64,000 bases of DNA from Enchytraeus crypticus (lineage: Eukaryota > Annelida > Clitellata > Enchytraeida > Enchytraeidae): the NCBI GenBank assembly GCA_905160935.1, contig CAJHZI010000438.1, positions 855,501-919,500 of the forward strand, in the 5' to 3' direction. The stretch's first letter is position 1; the number at the start of each line of letters is the position of its first letter. The position numbers and the translations under genes were made by a program. This document shows, one piece after another, positions 12,042 through 23,425 of the stretch. Below the pieces are notes generated by a model. That model was not told where the DNA came from. It was given only the letters and a program-made list of their open reading frames with translations, and did not search any database.

Positions 12042-12228
12042 CTCTCTGTCTGCTGAGCACCTGCATGATGTCGTCTATAGACTGGCTCATTGAACTCTGC
12101 ACCTGATGACCTCCTTGCACCTGATGACTTCCTTGCACCTGATGACCTCCAGGTAGCACCGGATATGACGTCATGTGACTGGTGACGTAAGCGCTGTTAG
12201 GTTGACTACCTGGCCAGTTAATGAAGTT
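12042..12228 (-). CDS. MRTF: MRTF exon with the SIDDIMQVL motif
   Basis: Acceptor CTGTTCTCAG|AAC, donor AGAG|GTATGA, in phase 0 and out in phase 1. It encodes NFINWPGSQPNSAYVTS, then a short Gly/His/Gln repeat (GGHQVQGSHQVQGGHQVQ: three 6-residue units), then SMSQSIDDIMQVLSRQR. The last motif corresponds to the family segment SSQQMDDLFDILIQ, which lies between the PPxYEE motif and the activation domain in vertebrate MRTF/myocardin. Order and spacing agree with the family. Confidence 0.9.
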
Positions 12229-12371
12229 CTGAGAACAGATTTACAAACAAACCGTGACCCAGCGTTCATATAGGAGGTCAATGCATTGCTGGGAGTATGT
12301 ACATGTATATGAGTAACAAAACAGTAAGCAGTATGTGAGCAACAAATCAGTAGTGAGTAGCAGTTTGTGAG

Positions 12372-12404
12372 TATGTACCTTGTACCTGCTGCTTGGCAGA
12401 ACCT

Positions 12405-12451
<47 letters not shown>
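12372..12451 (+). repeat. Rep-S 3' end with (GA)n tail
   Basis: TATGTACCTTGTACCTGCTG, CTTGGCAG and then a (GA)n tract. This is the hairpin end shared by Rep-S and LINE-G. It lies in a 240-bp MRTF intron, antisense to the gene, and ends 17 bp from the next donor. Confidence 0.8.
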
Positions 12452-12456
<5 letters not shown>

Positions 12457-12468
12457 TCTAACACGTAC

Positions 12469-12718
12469 CTGTTTACACTTGACAACGTCGTCGTATTTAG
12501 GAGGTTCTTTGAGAGGTATGTTAACGTAGTAACCATTATCATCATCATCATCGTCATCATCATCATCGTCATCATCTTCTTCTTCTTCTGAAGATGCTGG
12601 ACTATCGTTTACAGAGTCTTGTGGTTTGTCCTTCTTCTTACACTGCTTAGTGTCGTTAGTTTGACTGTCCGATGTGTTTGCTTTTAGAACTGAACCGCTT
12701 TGAACTGATGTATTTACC
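12469..12718 (-). CDS. MRTF: MRTF exon with acidic run and PPKYDDVVK motif
   Basis: Acceptor ATCGTTTCAG|GG, donor CAG|GTACGT; in phase 2, out phase 0. The translation starts VNTSVQSGSVLKANTSDS, passes a basic patch QCKKKDKP, then five Glu followed by thirteen Asp encoded by a GAA/GAT microsatellite, and ends NGYYVNIPLKEPPKYDDVVK. PPKYDDVVK is the conserved PPxYEEA-type motif of myocardin-family proteins, just before the MDDLF-type motif of the next exon. The Asp run is likely to vary in length between individuals. The acceptor lies next to a SINE-A tail. Confidence 0.9.
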
Positions 12719-12730
12719 CTGAAACGATAT

Positions 12731-12790
12731 TAAAAGCTGGTAAAGCTAATGTTAATGTCAGTTTCCTAACTCGTATGCGATATCAGTGAC
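12731..12790 (-). repeat. SINE-A 3' fragment at an MRTF splice acceptor
   Basis: GCTGGTAAAGCTAATGTTAA, TGTCAGTTTCCTAACTCG and ATGCGATATCAGTGAC match the SINE-A 3' half. It has the same orientation as MRTF, and its tail (on the - strand TTAGCTTTACCAGCTTTTA) ends 10 bases before the acceptor AG at 12719-12720. It therefore supplies the branch-point and pyrimidine region of that intron. Confidence 0.8.
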
Positions 12791-14048
12791 ATCAATAATT
12801 AGCAGGTAACTCTGCTAATTATTAAAAAAACATATAAACTTATTAACAAATATAGGCCTACATACATTAACGTGTAAAATGGTCATTGATTATTTATTCA
12901 ACCCTGAGTTTTCCACGTCGATATAACCATCCTCACTTCCATTGACAAATAATATCTAAATATTATCCCTATTTCAATTAGGGCAGTAATTCAATGGTCT
13001 AAGACACTTATTCCAATAAAAGTCTGCTCTCATTTCCACTAAAGAATACCCATTACCTCACCTTAGCCCACAAATCTGATTAGGAAATATAAACCAAGAA
13101 AATACGGCTTCCGGAATGATTTTCCAACCTCTCAGTAATTTTATAGATACGCAAAATTAAAAGTAGTATCGATACACAAGGTGAAACAAAATGTCTATAA
13201 AAATTTTTGTGGTAGCTCTCTTGTGTAATATTGTTTAGTTGTCGCACTTGTGTTTGTAGTCTGCACTGCTTCGTTCATTGTATGGCACTTGTTATATTTG
13301 TTTAGCTGTCCAATTGACGAATAAAAGATCTTCATTTTATTTGTGACAATATCTTCGCTTATAGATTATAAAGAAGAGGAGCCGTGTTTGGCGGGTCCAT
13401 CTTCAAGCTTTTGGAATCTAACAAAAGGTCAAGGTTAGCCATTAATACTAAGGAATATATGGAAGAGTATGTAATGCTTAAAAACATGAGGACATTCTTA
13501 GATAATTCCACGAAGACTCAATTCTATGTTTGAATGATTTCTATGTCCATAACTCCACACGTATGATGTAGCGGTATGAGCCTGTTCCTAGAATACGTCG
13601 TTCAGTATCTAAACAGGTGTTGAGGAAAATTAGGAGCACAATACAGGCTTGTTCTTTCTTGTTTTAATTCTATATGTATTGACCGACGTCAAAAAATATC
13701 ATTACTATGAATCGAGATTTAAATAATTTCAAACTTTTAGTTTTTGAAAATAGGCTGCAAAATTTATGACCATGGAAATCAACGACTGAACGTTTTCTTA
13801 ACATTCGGCTAATGAAGGTGTTCCTGATCTGGAATTCATCTCATAAATCAAACGTTGTCCTTCAACGGACATTTGTGCAGTTGAATTTAATGCAAAACCC
13901 GTGTTGAGTGCGTTGCCGTGCAGTGTATTCACAGAATAGACAACCGCAATCCGTGCGTAGTATTAGAGACGACTACGTATGAACTATGGAATGCAATGGG
14001 AAACACTTCAGACACAATATTGTCTCAAGCTAAGATACATTGAGGCTT

Positions 14049-14169
14049 AGTAGAGGCTTAGTCTTAGTGACGAGGTTAACTTATTGATCGAGGAGGTCCT
14101 CTTATTCAATGTGAAGACAGAGTATGAGGAGGAATATGCACCTTAGACCTTTCACTTGATAAGTTATCA

Positions 14170-14212
<43 letters not shown>
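14049..14212 (+). repeat. Rep-S copy with (GA)n tail
   Basis: GTTAACTTATTGATCGAGGA, GGTCCTCTTATTCAATG, GAGGAATATGCACCTTAGAC then a (GA)n tract at about 14172-14211. Order of parts matches the copies at 26733 and 52560; the terminal hairpin is eroded. Confidence 0.75.
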
Positions 14213-14214
<2 letters not shown>

Positions 14215-14756
14215 AAACATGGTATGAACGACAGTTTGTTTCAGTTTGCTATTAGGAAATATGTATGTCATCGTCACCGTCATCTTCCCTTAAATCCCAA
14301 TTTAACCAGTATCGGGATACGAATAGACTTTATCCAGTCACGTTTATTCATTCGTTTAAATTTAAGCTCACAAAAGAAAAAACTCGGGGGTGAAGCCCCT
14401 CACCCTTTAACTCACAATCACTACTGGATATAGAGGGGGGGGGGGTATTTTGTTGAGAGAGACGGGTGAATATTTTCGATGTTGTTTACGAGGTTTAAGC
14501 GGAACGTTTGGTGGTCATCATATATCATACGTTATCCCAGCAGTCTGCCAGCAAACCTATCAACTCATCACGCCTGCTACTCTACATACAGCAGTAGTTC
14601 TAACACGAGATGTGGCTGAATTTATCAATGAAATCTTCAAACAGCGGCGGATCTAGCTCACATCTACGACTCCATCAATTAGGATTATAATATTTATCTT
14701 TAAACTGCGCGTAGTGTGATATGAATGTACGAAGTTCTATCAAACGCTTACGTAGT

Positions 14757-14759
<3 letters not shown>

Positions 14760-14806
<47 letters not shown>
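14760..14806. repeat. (TA)n microsatellite
   Basis: Uninterrupted TA dinucleotide run of about 45 bases. Confidence 0.97.
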
Positions 14807-14808
<2 letters not shown>

Positions 14809-15107
14809 TAAAACGTAAGCGATTTAAATGACAATTTTTTAATTTTCATCTTAGTTTGATAGGTTAGGTTTGATAGAAATGGTACGGAAATATTGTGATT
14901 GGAGTAGGACAGAGAGGTAGATTGGAGAGGGTCTATTCGTATCTCGACCCTGGTTAAACTTCAGTTCTAAGGAAGAAGCTGATGATGATGATGATGATGA
15001 TCTTAGTTGAAAAGGTTAGATTGAGATAATCTAGATCTTTTACACATTCGCTTAATCTCTGCATTTAAAACCTTGAAAAGCTAAATCTGTTCAAAGGATA
15101 TCGTTGA

Positions 15108-15270
15108 TAGGTTGGACTTTGGACCGATTTTGTGATTTTCTGGAGTTTGGAATTTGCACCGTTTCTGAACCTTCTTTTTGCTCGCCGTTTGATTTTGTCC
15201 CAATAGTGCTCCATGTTGTCATTGATGACTGTAGCACTCTAATTATTGTTATGTAATATTATGTTAAGTT
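15108..15270 (+). repeat. Rep-C copy
   Basis: Shares with 33725 and 40530 the body GATTTTCTGGAGTTTGGAAT, TTTGCACC, TTTTTGCTCG and the terminal hairpin: AGTGCTCC, ATGTTGTCATTGATGACTGT, AGCACTCTAATT. It is followed by a TTATG-rich tail. Confidence 0.78.
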
Positions 15271-15989
15271 AGGTTATATTATGTTATGTTGGTATATATC
15301 TGGCTTTGAACCAAGCATTCATGGATTCACAGTCAAACATTAAACCAAGAGGTTGCAGGTCACTACCTTTCCTTGATCGTCACTCACAGCATCGTCACAG
15401 TGAAACAGAAATTTTACCATAAATTTTACCATAACCGAGTGCTATAATATTACGGCATAGAATCTATTGCAGCAGTCAAGCACAGAACTTCCCTTGAGAT
15501 GATTTTCTCATCTGAATGAATGTAACAACTGCGAGAGATTACTAACAACAACAACAGCAGCTGTGCAGAGTTAGTTAAGTACGTAAACATGTTAGCTGTA
15601 ACCAGGTAATAAACGATGGATAGGTGGGCTGAAGGCTAAAGTCTGTTTAACACATATTCTCATCGCCGAGGCAGCGGGAGCAAAGATCCGGTGAATTGAA
15701 ACCCAGATAAACGAATTAATCGTATTATCAGAAATTAGAAAAAGATATTATTAATAAGAGATAATAAAAACTTAAAAAGAGCATATGTTTTAGTAGGAAC
15801 AATTTTCTTAGAAAAGCAGAAATTTGTAATTTAAGAAAAGTTTCTAATATCAAATACTGTCTCCTTTCATGAATTTTAGGCCTAATTTCGACCACTTCTG
15901 TATAAAACTTATACATGTACATGAAGTAATCTAGGCTACCCGTATAATTAGCCATTTGTAGTATGTCAAAGAGCTGAGTAAGATTCAGC

Positions 15990-16292
15990 AGACAGAATGT
16001 CATTTTTATACCATAGATAGAGGAGAGATAGAGAAAAGGTTGTTTATATGCTGCAGATAGAAGACAGATGTGAGAAAACCTTGTTTTTTTACTATATATG
16101 GAGGAGAGATGAGAACATGTCAAAGAGCTAAGTAAGATTCCGCAGAGAAAGGGTAGTTTTTATACCATAGATAGAGGACAGATGAGAGAAAAGCTTGTTG
16201 TATACTATATATAGAGGAGAGATAAGAGGAAAGATTGATTTTATACTATAGATAGAGGACATACAACAGGAAAGGTTGTTCTTATACTATAC
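15990..16292. repeat. ~45-bp minisatellite abutting the zipper-exon donor
   Basis: Units of the form TTTATACCATAGATAGAGGA, then GAGATGAGAGAAAAGGTTG. Five to six units run up to within 7 bases of the MRTF donor at 16299. The closest unit reads GGTATAGTATAAG on the - strand just after GTAAGTG. Confidence 0.85.
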
Positions 16293-16299
16293 CACTTAC

Positions 16300-16889
16300 C
16301 CAATAGCTGCCAGATGCGCAGAAAGATTGTTTTGGGAGAGCACGCCCGGGCCTGAGAGCTTGGGCATTGCAGGAATCTTCGCCATGGACCCAGTTCCGTT
16401 GGACTGGAATTTAAAAGTGGGAATAATGAACTGTCCTTTGCGCTGCATTGATTCAATGAACTGCCTAGTAGATTCACTTATTACCGGTTGCTGTATACCG
16501 ATGTTCTGTGATTGGCTGATATTTGCAGCAAGTAGGGAATTTCCATTTAGGTAATTGGGAAATCCATAGATTGACCTATTAATAGATTGCTTGAGGGCTT
16601 TCAACATCTTATCGCGATCGTCCGCAGGCATTTGACTAAACTGAGACGGAGAAATTGAAAGCGAAGCAGAAATGGGCCAATCAGTTAGTCCTCTTGCTAA
16701 ACTACTTTGCCATTGAATTTTTCCTATAGCGTCATCTTTTATTGTCTCCAGTGGTTTTACGGAAGGAAATACTCCGCCAGTTGGAATAATATTAGTAGAA
16801 GATCGAATAGCAACGTGCGACATGAGTTCACTTTGTTGCTGACTGGCTTTTCTCTGAGTGTCTAGTAACTCTTTCCTTGATCTGTCCAA
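16300..16889 (-). CDS. MRTF: MRTF exon: second half of the leucine zipper
   Basis: Acceptor ATATTTTTAG|TTG, donor GG|GTAAGT; in phase 0, out phase 2. The first residues LDRSRKELLDTQRKASQQQS continue the coiled coil begun at the end of the previous exon (EEILKWQKIQIAELQKQ). In myocardin-family proteins this leucine zipper follows the SAP domain and mediates dimerisation. The remaining ~170 residues are disordered: several MADDRDKML-like and SQSQNIGIQQ stretches, NSLLAANISQSQ, and GVLSQNNLSAHLAAIG at the end. The donor sits beside a minisatellite. Confidence 0.88.
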
Positions 16890-17117
16890 CTAAAAATATA
16901 AATAAATATTTTAATTTATAGGTTAAGTTCAGCACATTATACATGCCATTAATGAATCATTAAAATGAAAAATATATTAGACTGTCAATAAGCCTATTCC
17001 AAAATTTATACATTGTGCATTGAATAAGACTATGATATAAATATTTGAAATTTACAGATTCCGTTTTAACAATTTCTGGTGACTCTGCGTTAAACTTGTG
17101 AGAAGACGCAATATAAA

Positions 17118-17250
17118 GCAGGTAAAGAAGCTAATGTTAACGTCAATTTCCTCCTCGAAAGCGATGTCAGTGACGAGCGAGCACAGGATTGAACCCCGCA
17201 CATACTGATCCGCGGTCAAATATCTTACCGACATCACCACTAGCTCCAGC
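17118..17250 (-). repeat. SINE-A copy, near full length
   Basis: CTAATGTTAACGTCAATTTC, GAAAGCGATGTCAGTGACGA, GGATTGAACCCCGCAC, TACTGATCCGCGGTC and CACCACTAGCTCCAG all match. It lies in the 500-bp intron between the SAP/zipper exon and the second zipper exon, in the same orientation as MRTF. Confidence 0.9.
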
Positions 17251-17391
17251 CGGATATAGGATCTACTAAATATAAGATCTACTAAACTGATTGATCTAGG
17301 ATCCAATATGGATCTAATATTACGTATTATACGTAATGATAGAATGCTTTAAACTTTTCGAAAACATACATAGAAATAAGTCTAGACCGAC

Positions 17392-20300
17392 CTGTTTCTG
17401 GAGCTCGGCTATTTGAATCTTCTGCCACTTGAGAATCTCTTCGGGCGGTAGCTGACACATTTCCTCGCCTGAGCCCAGTCTTACGGGCACACCCAGCGAC
17501 GACAAGCTACCGGCAGACGATTGAACGGGACCACTACTAGAGATCACGGGCTGGCCGCAGATTAAACTTGTGTTGCTAAGAATTCCGCCTGCGACAGCGG
17601 TTGGCTGAATGCCAAGAACGTTTGGCAAGATGCCAGCTGTACTTGAAAATGAACTTAGAAATTGGCTCGTAAAGTTAGTTTGAAGATTGCTCAGCGGTGC
17701 AATTTGAGTGGCGGTTGGCTTTGATCCTTCCACAGCCGAAGTAAATTCTTTTACAACTTCGTTGCCAGAGGCATTGTGTGAATCTGAGGCTAAAGAGTTC
17801 AGAAGACTTCCGTTGATTTTCAATGCAGGTAAGAAACCATTAGGTCTTGCTGAATTCATACCAACCGTGGAGAATTGAACGACAGATGAAGGAGTTCTGA
17901 ATGACTGAGTTGAAATCTGAGGCACGTAGCCTGAGCTTATGTCGATGGAAGAAGTCACAGCTGCACTGACTGAGGTAGAATATCCAATGTTGGACGGGTT
18001 TTGAACTGAACCTTTGACGCAAGAGTTCAATGAAGTCAACGTGGGAACCGACGACGCTTGTGGAAGATCCATTTGTGGAGTTCCATTAATCCAGTCGAAT
18101 GAAGCATTGACGGAAGTTAACTTAGCATGCTCTAAGCTATTTGGATTACTAGAAAGGCCACCTGATGAGACGATATCCTTCATGCTGTCGGGTGATCCAC
18201 TTGAGAGCAGAGGCAGAAATGGAGGCTCATTCTGATATGTTGGATCCAGATTGGAGTCCGCTTGATCGTTTTCGAGAAGAGGTCCAAAATTCGACAGAAT
18301 ATCCATTGACTCGTCAGTTTTACAATCTTCTTCCTTCACGTCATTCAATCCATCGGTGTCCATGATTGAACTAAAATCAAGAATATCATTGACAACTGGA
18401 TCTTCAATTTTACAATTGAGCTGTTCTGAAACAGAACTCATCATCACCTGAAGGCTGGAAGAGGCTGCCTCTGGATTGCTCTGACATTCCATAGAGGAAG
18501 TCCCATACGTTCCTGGGGAAGACAAAGGAACAAGCTGACACGTCGAATCTGGCTTACCAGCTTCGCCTGTTGCCAACATACTTTCAGCAACACTCTTTAG
18601 AATTTCCTCTTCGAAAGGTTTTAGCCTTTCCACAAGATTCGGCTTTGGTCCAGACATCACCATTTTCCTTTTACGACATTCTGCCTTGAGGTGCGTGACC
18701 TTGACATCCTCGAGACGTGTGGGTATCAACAGCGAGGCTGAGCCAATGTTTACAACTCTACTGGTGAATATTCCCCTCAGAGAGGTCTTCATGTTGTCCA
18801 TTGGTGAGTTCTTTAGAAGGGACAATGCTGCCTGGGAAGCGAATCCTGGAAATGAGAAGGTTTTCTCTCCAGTTTGAGACGCTGTGATGACTCCATCGTG
18901 GGATGCAGGCGAGGCATCGGAATCACTGGAAGAAGATTCCGTTTTACTGGGAGACGGGACTCCACTGGAGTCCGCATTGAAACTGGAGTAAGTTTGAGGC
19001 AAGTCAACTCCAGCTGGAAAAGAATTTCCTTGAGAGGCTGAAGTTGCTGTTGAAGACGAAGCAATATTTGAATTAAGCGGAGACTTAACTGCTGAAAATA
19101 GATTCATATTTAACGTTGCCATTCGAACCACAGGATTGCCATTTGCATCAACTTGTGAGCCTATGTTTCCACGATCTGCATCAGAAATTCTTACCCCGAT
19201 TGGAAATATGCCAGCTGGAAATGGCTTTCTGAAGAAGGCAGCCGGTGGAAAACATCTTGAGAGCTGCGAATTCGCAGCAGCTATTGCAGATATCGGTGCG
19301 ATGCAGTCAGGAAGTAAAGTACTTTGATACCCCGACAAAGTTGATCTGAAAGGGAATCTCGTTGTCTTTCGAGCTTCAAAAGGAATGCCAGTTTGATTTG
19401 GAAATATCTGAGTGCGCATCATCGCTGCAGACGAGGCGGGTGTGATTTGAACCGGAGATTCCTGTGGTAGATTAGCTGAGGCAAAGCTGCTACTGAAAGA
19501 CGTGGGTAATGATGATGAACCACCGGGTAAGTAAATGGGCATGAAGGGAATGGATGGGCGCAACAAAGAAGTGGGTACTACAGTTGATGGTTGAGGTTCA
19601 GATGGCTTGCTGGTCGTGATGGCATCACAAATGTTGCCTTCTATTTTAACAGCGGTAGCAGCATTCAAATCCGACGTTTTCTCATTTGATGGCTCTCTTG
19701 AAGATTCTTGTTCCAGCTGCTCCTGATCTCGATTTGCATTACAAATACTCTGCTGGTTATCATCCTGCGTGCCCTGTTGTGATTGGCTGGGTTTATTTCG
19801 TAACAACTGCTGCTGACTCAGCTGTATCTGCTGCTGAAACATTTGATGAGTCAGCCTTGCAGCAACAGCTGCGGCAGCTGTGGCAGAGACTTCACCGGTG
19901 AAATCAACACTTTTTGCTCTCTGGGACCTCATTCCAACAGTGGCAGAATCTTTACCTTCTTCATCGCTAGCGTATTCACCTGCACCGCCGGTTGAATCTC
20001 CACTTCCTTTTACCAGCTGATTTTGCAAAGCGTGATGCCTTTGTTGCAAGATCATGTAGAGATCATCGTTTGAAGGAGGGGACTGAATAGACGGGGGAGC
20101 GGACAGGTTTAGCGATGTTGGAGGACTTTTAGCAGATGAAACTGGAGGACCTTTATACTCGTGAAATTTGATCACTTTATTTGAATTTTTTGAAGACGAA
20201 CATTTACCCAATGATTTCTTCCCCTTACTGTAGTAAGAGTAGTTGGATGGATTCGACAATACCGCGCTGAGTGATTTTAATTGATCTGTGTTGGGAGAAT

Positions 20301-20549
20301 TCAAAAGTGAGGCAGGCCCGGGCATATTTACCGCCGACTGAAGAAATGCCGCTTGCTGATTGGCTGAGAGTAAACCGAACCAGTTTCTATTGGCCAGTGC
20401 GAGTAGCTGATCGCCGTGTAGGCCTGAGAGTCGGCCATCTTGATATTGTCGAGGAATGGGCGTAACTGTGGATGGACTCTCGGCCGGGGTCTTATCTCCA
20501 TCAGCTTTGATTGAGTCCCCGAACTGTGAAGAGTGTCGACGAATCAATT
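17392..20549 (-). CDS. MRTF: MRTF large exon: basic region, Q-rich, SAP domain, zipper start
   Basis: MRTFs are SRF coactivators that control actin-cytoskeletal and muscle genes. This 3,158-bp exon carries the diagnostic order. Near the start is a basic region, KGKKSLGKCSSSKNSNKVIK plus FHEYKGPP, the counterpart of KPKVKKLKYHQYIPP that contacts SRF. Then DDLYMILQQRHHALQNQLV matches the SSYAKILQQQQ segment, followed by QQQIQLSQQQLL (Q-rich). The SAP DNA-binding domain is encoded at about 18599-18725: RLEDVKVTHLKAECRKRKMV, MSGPKPNLVERLKPFEEE. The end, PPEEILKWQKIQIAELQKQ, starts the leucine zipper. Acceptor TTGATTTCAG|AA (phase 1), donor CAG|GTCGGT (phase 0). The rest is Ser-rich and disordered, much longer than in vertebrates. 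An acidic stretch (DFSSIMDTDGLNDVKEEDCK) follows the SAP domain. Confidence 0.93.
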
Positions 20550-21337
20550 CTGAAATCAAAGTTTGTGCAAAAATGTTGAGCAATTTAAAAATTATGCATT
20601 GCTAAAATTTATGCAAAATATTTATCAAAGTTGCGCATTGAAAATCTAAATGTCTCAATAGCGTAGTTCTTAGAGGAATAGATATCGTTAAGAAGTTTTA
20701 AATGACAGACCCCGATGTTAATTGAACTCTCGTGAGTTCGAATCCCAGCCGCACCAATCTGAGAGTAAAATCTCGGACGTTCTCTATTTCTTCAATTATT
20801 TGAAAGAATTTTAAAAAGGTCTTTTCTTGCTCAAGAAGTGTGAAAATTGAAATGCAACTAATCCATATTTTTGGCTTCAACTAACAGTGAAAAGTACTAT
20901 AGTTCTTAAATTAATTGCATGTATACAATGCATTATTAATATGATAATGAAAGTGTTTGGAAATTTGATGTATAACCTAATTAATTAGGTTACACATTAA
21001 ATTAAAAAACCCAGAGGTCCTCTATGGATTCTTTATCTTTTATTTTACTTGTAGGCCTACTCTTTGTAATTGTTTTATAATGTGATTTTGCAGTACCACT
21101 TAGTCGTTTTAGATCTGGAACATATTGGTATTAAATATGCATAGCCTAAATTCCCAACTTGAAGAAAACTAGTTTACTAACAGCGTCAGGACAGCAATGT
21201 TATTTGCCGATAAGTGAATTTAATTTAGCTAGTATTTAATAATAGAATTTTAAATAACATAGCATAAAACTACAGAGTCAGGAAGCAAGTGCATGCTTTT
21301 TTAGGACTTTAAATAAATAATTACATAATTGTCTCAC
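20550..21337. other. MRTF intron with SINE-D
   Basis: Apart from the SINE-D copy at 20648-20830 this intron is plain AT-rich sequence. Donor GTGAGAC at 21337, acceptor TTTGATTTCAG at 20550. Confidence 0.8.
20648..20830 (+). repeat. SINE-D copy, truncated
   Basis: TCTCAATAGCGTAGTTCTTA (box A-like), GAGTTCGAATCCCAGCCGC (box B-like) and GAGAGTAAAATCTCGGACGT in order. Antisense to MRTF. Confidence 0.82.
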
Positions 21338-21868
21338 CTGAACTGTTAACCGGGCCTGGAAAATTCATGAATGGAATCAGATCCATTGGAAGCTTGTCCG
21401 GCGTAGCAACGGCTGACGGGATCATCGACTTATTTCCAGCTTCAGAATCTGCTTCCCCAGTAGTAACCTGTTTGCTAAAGGCTGCAACCAGAGTTGCTTT
21501 ACAGCTAACTACACCTTCGCTGCTAGAAGGATTGCTCTCAGTTTCCTGTTTTAATGGTTGATTCTTCACAACTGTCTTTGAATTGGACGCGTCACTGATA
21601 GAATCACCACAAGCGTGCGTGACTGCACAGGAAGATGACGAGGTTGAAGACGATGGGGTGGGATCGTATGAAGGTGGTGAAGCAGCACAGATGCTGCCTG
21701 GTCTTGCCCATATGGGAGGCTTCATCGTCTCGCCTCCCAGCACTGGAGGTGACCGCAGGGCCAGGTCCTTGTTGGGAACGGATGTGAGGCAATCTGCACT
21801 GGACCCGTTCTGATCAACAGAGCCGCCACAACCGTTCAGATCTGCCGAGACTTTGTGCTCATCAGAAT
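21338..21868 (-). CDS. MRTF: MRTF exon, disordered linker
   Basis: Acceptor TGATATCACATAG|AT, donor AACAGTTCAG|GTGAGA; phase 1 in and out. It encodes about 177 residues beginning SDEHKVSADLNGCGGSVDQN and ending LIPFMNFPGPVNSS. The content is Ser/Pro/Thr-rich (SPPSYDPTPSSSTSSSSC) with no known domain. The G left at the end joins AA of the next exon to make the Glu of ELIRRHSSQFG. Membership in MRTF rests on phase and an unbroken frame, not on similarity. Confidence 0.78.
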
Positions 21869-23194
21869 CTATGTGATATCAATTAGTCAGTCAGTCAATC
21901 AATCAGCCATTCAATCAATCAATCAATTAATCAGTCAATCAATCAATAAATTAATGGCAATCATACAGTCAATCAACCAATCGATCAATCAAACTAACCA
22001 ACTAATTAACTAACTAACAAAGAAGCAATTAATTCTCAATCGTGGCTCGATCAGTAAAACATTCAATCAGGTAATTAATTAATTAGTCATTCAATCCTTC
22101 AATCAATCAATCATTCCATCATACCTGACAGAAAAATTACTTACCGCACTCTATATTAATGTCATACTGATTCTAATTGGTTTGATTTTTCTACTATGGA
22201 TTAACAAACAAGCCAATTATCAGCTATTTATATATATTTATATATGTTGGTAAATATGCAATAAATCTAATGCTCAATCTGCTTAATGAATCTGATGCAA
22301 ATAGTTTACAAATCTCTTCCAGTGATTGAAGGAATTAAAGAAAAATAGTTTAACATTTTCATAAAATGGCATCTAAACTTCAATCTGTCATCCATTAAAT
22401 GAGCACTACGGGGTGATATCAATTGTAAGTTAGAAGCTCGCAATAAGATATCAGTAGCTGTTAGTATATCTTGCGAGGAATAGAGAACTTTGGCTACACC
22501 ACAGGATCGCTCATTCGACTAAATAAATCAAAGATATAAAGTCATAACTTCAGAGAAAACAAGGCCAGAAAACTTAATTCAGCTCAGCTGGTTTCTAATC
22601 TTCTATGGTAGAATGTAAATATCAAATTCATTCTGTGAATCGAATACTGAAAGGTCTCGAGTTAACAAAAACGAAACTTTTTATGTTCTCTGCAGTAGTT
22701 GAGCAATAAAAGCCGCAGATCCGCTAAACCGACTTGTTAGGAATAAATATTCTGACGAGTTCATAAAACTCTGATTTACCATGAAATCCGCAATGAAAGA
22801 GATTAGGTTTGATTGTGGAGAGTAATGTTACAGTTGATTAGCAAGTGTTAGGCTTGTATGTAATTGGATTCACGTCTCAGATTATATCACAACGTAAAGC
22901 AAAGATCGATAAAAGCCTGTATTAGATAAAATCATGAGGATAACATTTTACATGCAATTTTTGAAGTAAATATTACATGTGTCAATAATAGTTGCCAGTT
23001 GGTAGCAGGCGGGTTTTTGGAATAATAGATTTCAAGTTCAACACTACACTGACGCAACCTTTGAGCTGCATCCTGCAATAATAATAATCATAATCTCGTA
23101 TTGGCCGAATGGCTAGAGCGCTTGCCTGAGGCATTAAACTTAGCTTTAAAAAGTTACTTGACTCTCCACTCAGATGAAATGTGGTAGTAGCTAC

Positions 23195-23425
23195 TTCTCT
23201 CTCTTTTAGTGCACTGTCTACTGGCAGGTCCTTGATAGATAAATCTGGTAAAGCTAATGTTAGCGTTAGTTTCCTCACTCGAAAGCGATGTCAGTGACGG
23301 GCGAGCCCAGGATTTGAACCACGTACATACAGATCCGCGGTTACTCTGAGTTGATTACTCAGATTAACCGCGGATACTCTTCTCTGTTTTCCGTTTTCCT
23401 TTTCATGTCCAGACAAGAGTGGATA
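23195..23425 (-). repeat. LINE-G 3' end with SINE-A inserted
   Basis: Left part (23195-23243): CTCTCTCTTTTAGTGCACTG, TCTACTGGCAGGTCC, the LINE-G hairpin end. Right part (from about 23374): ACTCTTCTCTGTTTTCCGTT, TTCCTTTTCATGTCC, which continues LINE-G. Between them is a SINE-A copy (about 23244-23340) plus a palindrome. Confidence 0.8.
23244..23340 (-). repeat. SINE-A copy nested in LINE-G
   Basis: CTGGTAAAGCTAATGTTAGC, CTCACTCGAAAGCGATGTCA, GGGCGAGCCCAGGATTTGAA and AGATCCGCGG match. The head is cut off at CCGCGG, where an imperfect palindrome (23335-23373) begins. Confidence 0.85.

Larger units (their letters stand above)
12791..15980. other. MRTF intron, repeats only
   Basis: Between the exons at 12718 and 16300. 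Contains Rep-S, Rep-C, a (TA)n tract and the start of the 45-bp array, listed separately. The stretch 13150-14030 is unassigned: it holds AATAAAAG at about 13320 after a TG-rich 150 bp that looks like the end of a retroposon, but no second copy or target duplication is visible. Confidence 0.6.

Noticed and set aside
13150-13350. Possible LTR end (AATAAAAG after a TG-rich stretch)
   Set aside because: No second copy, no TG...CA boundaries and no flanking duplication found.
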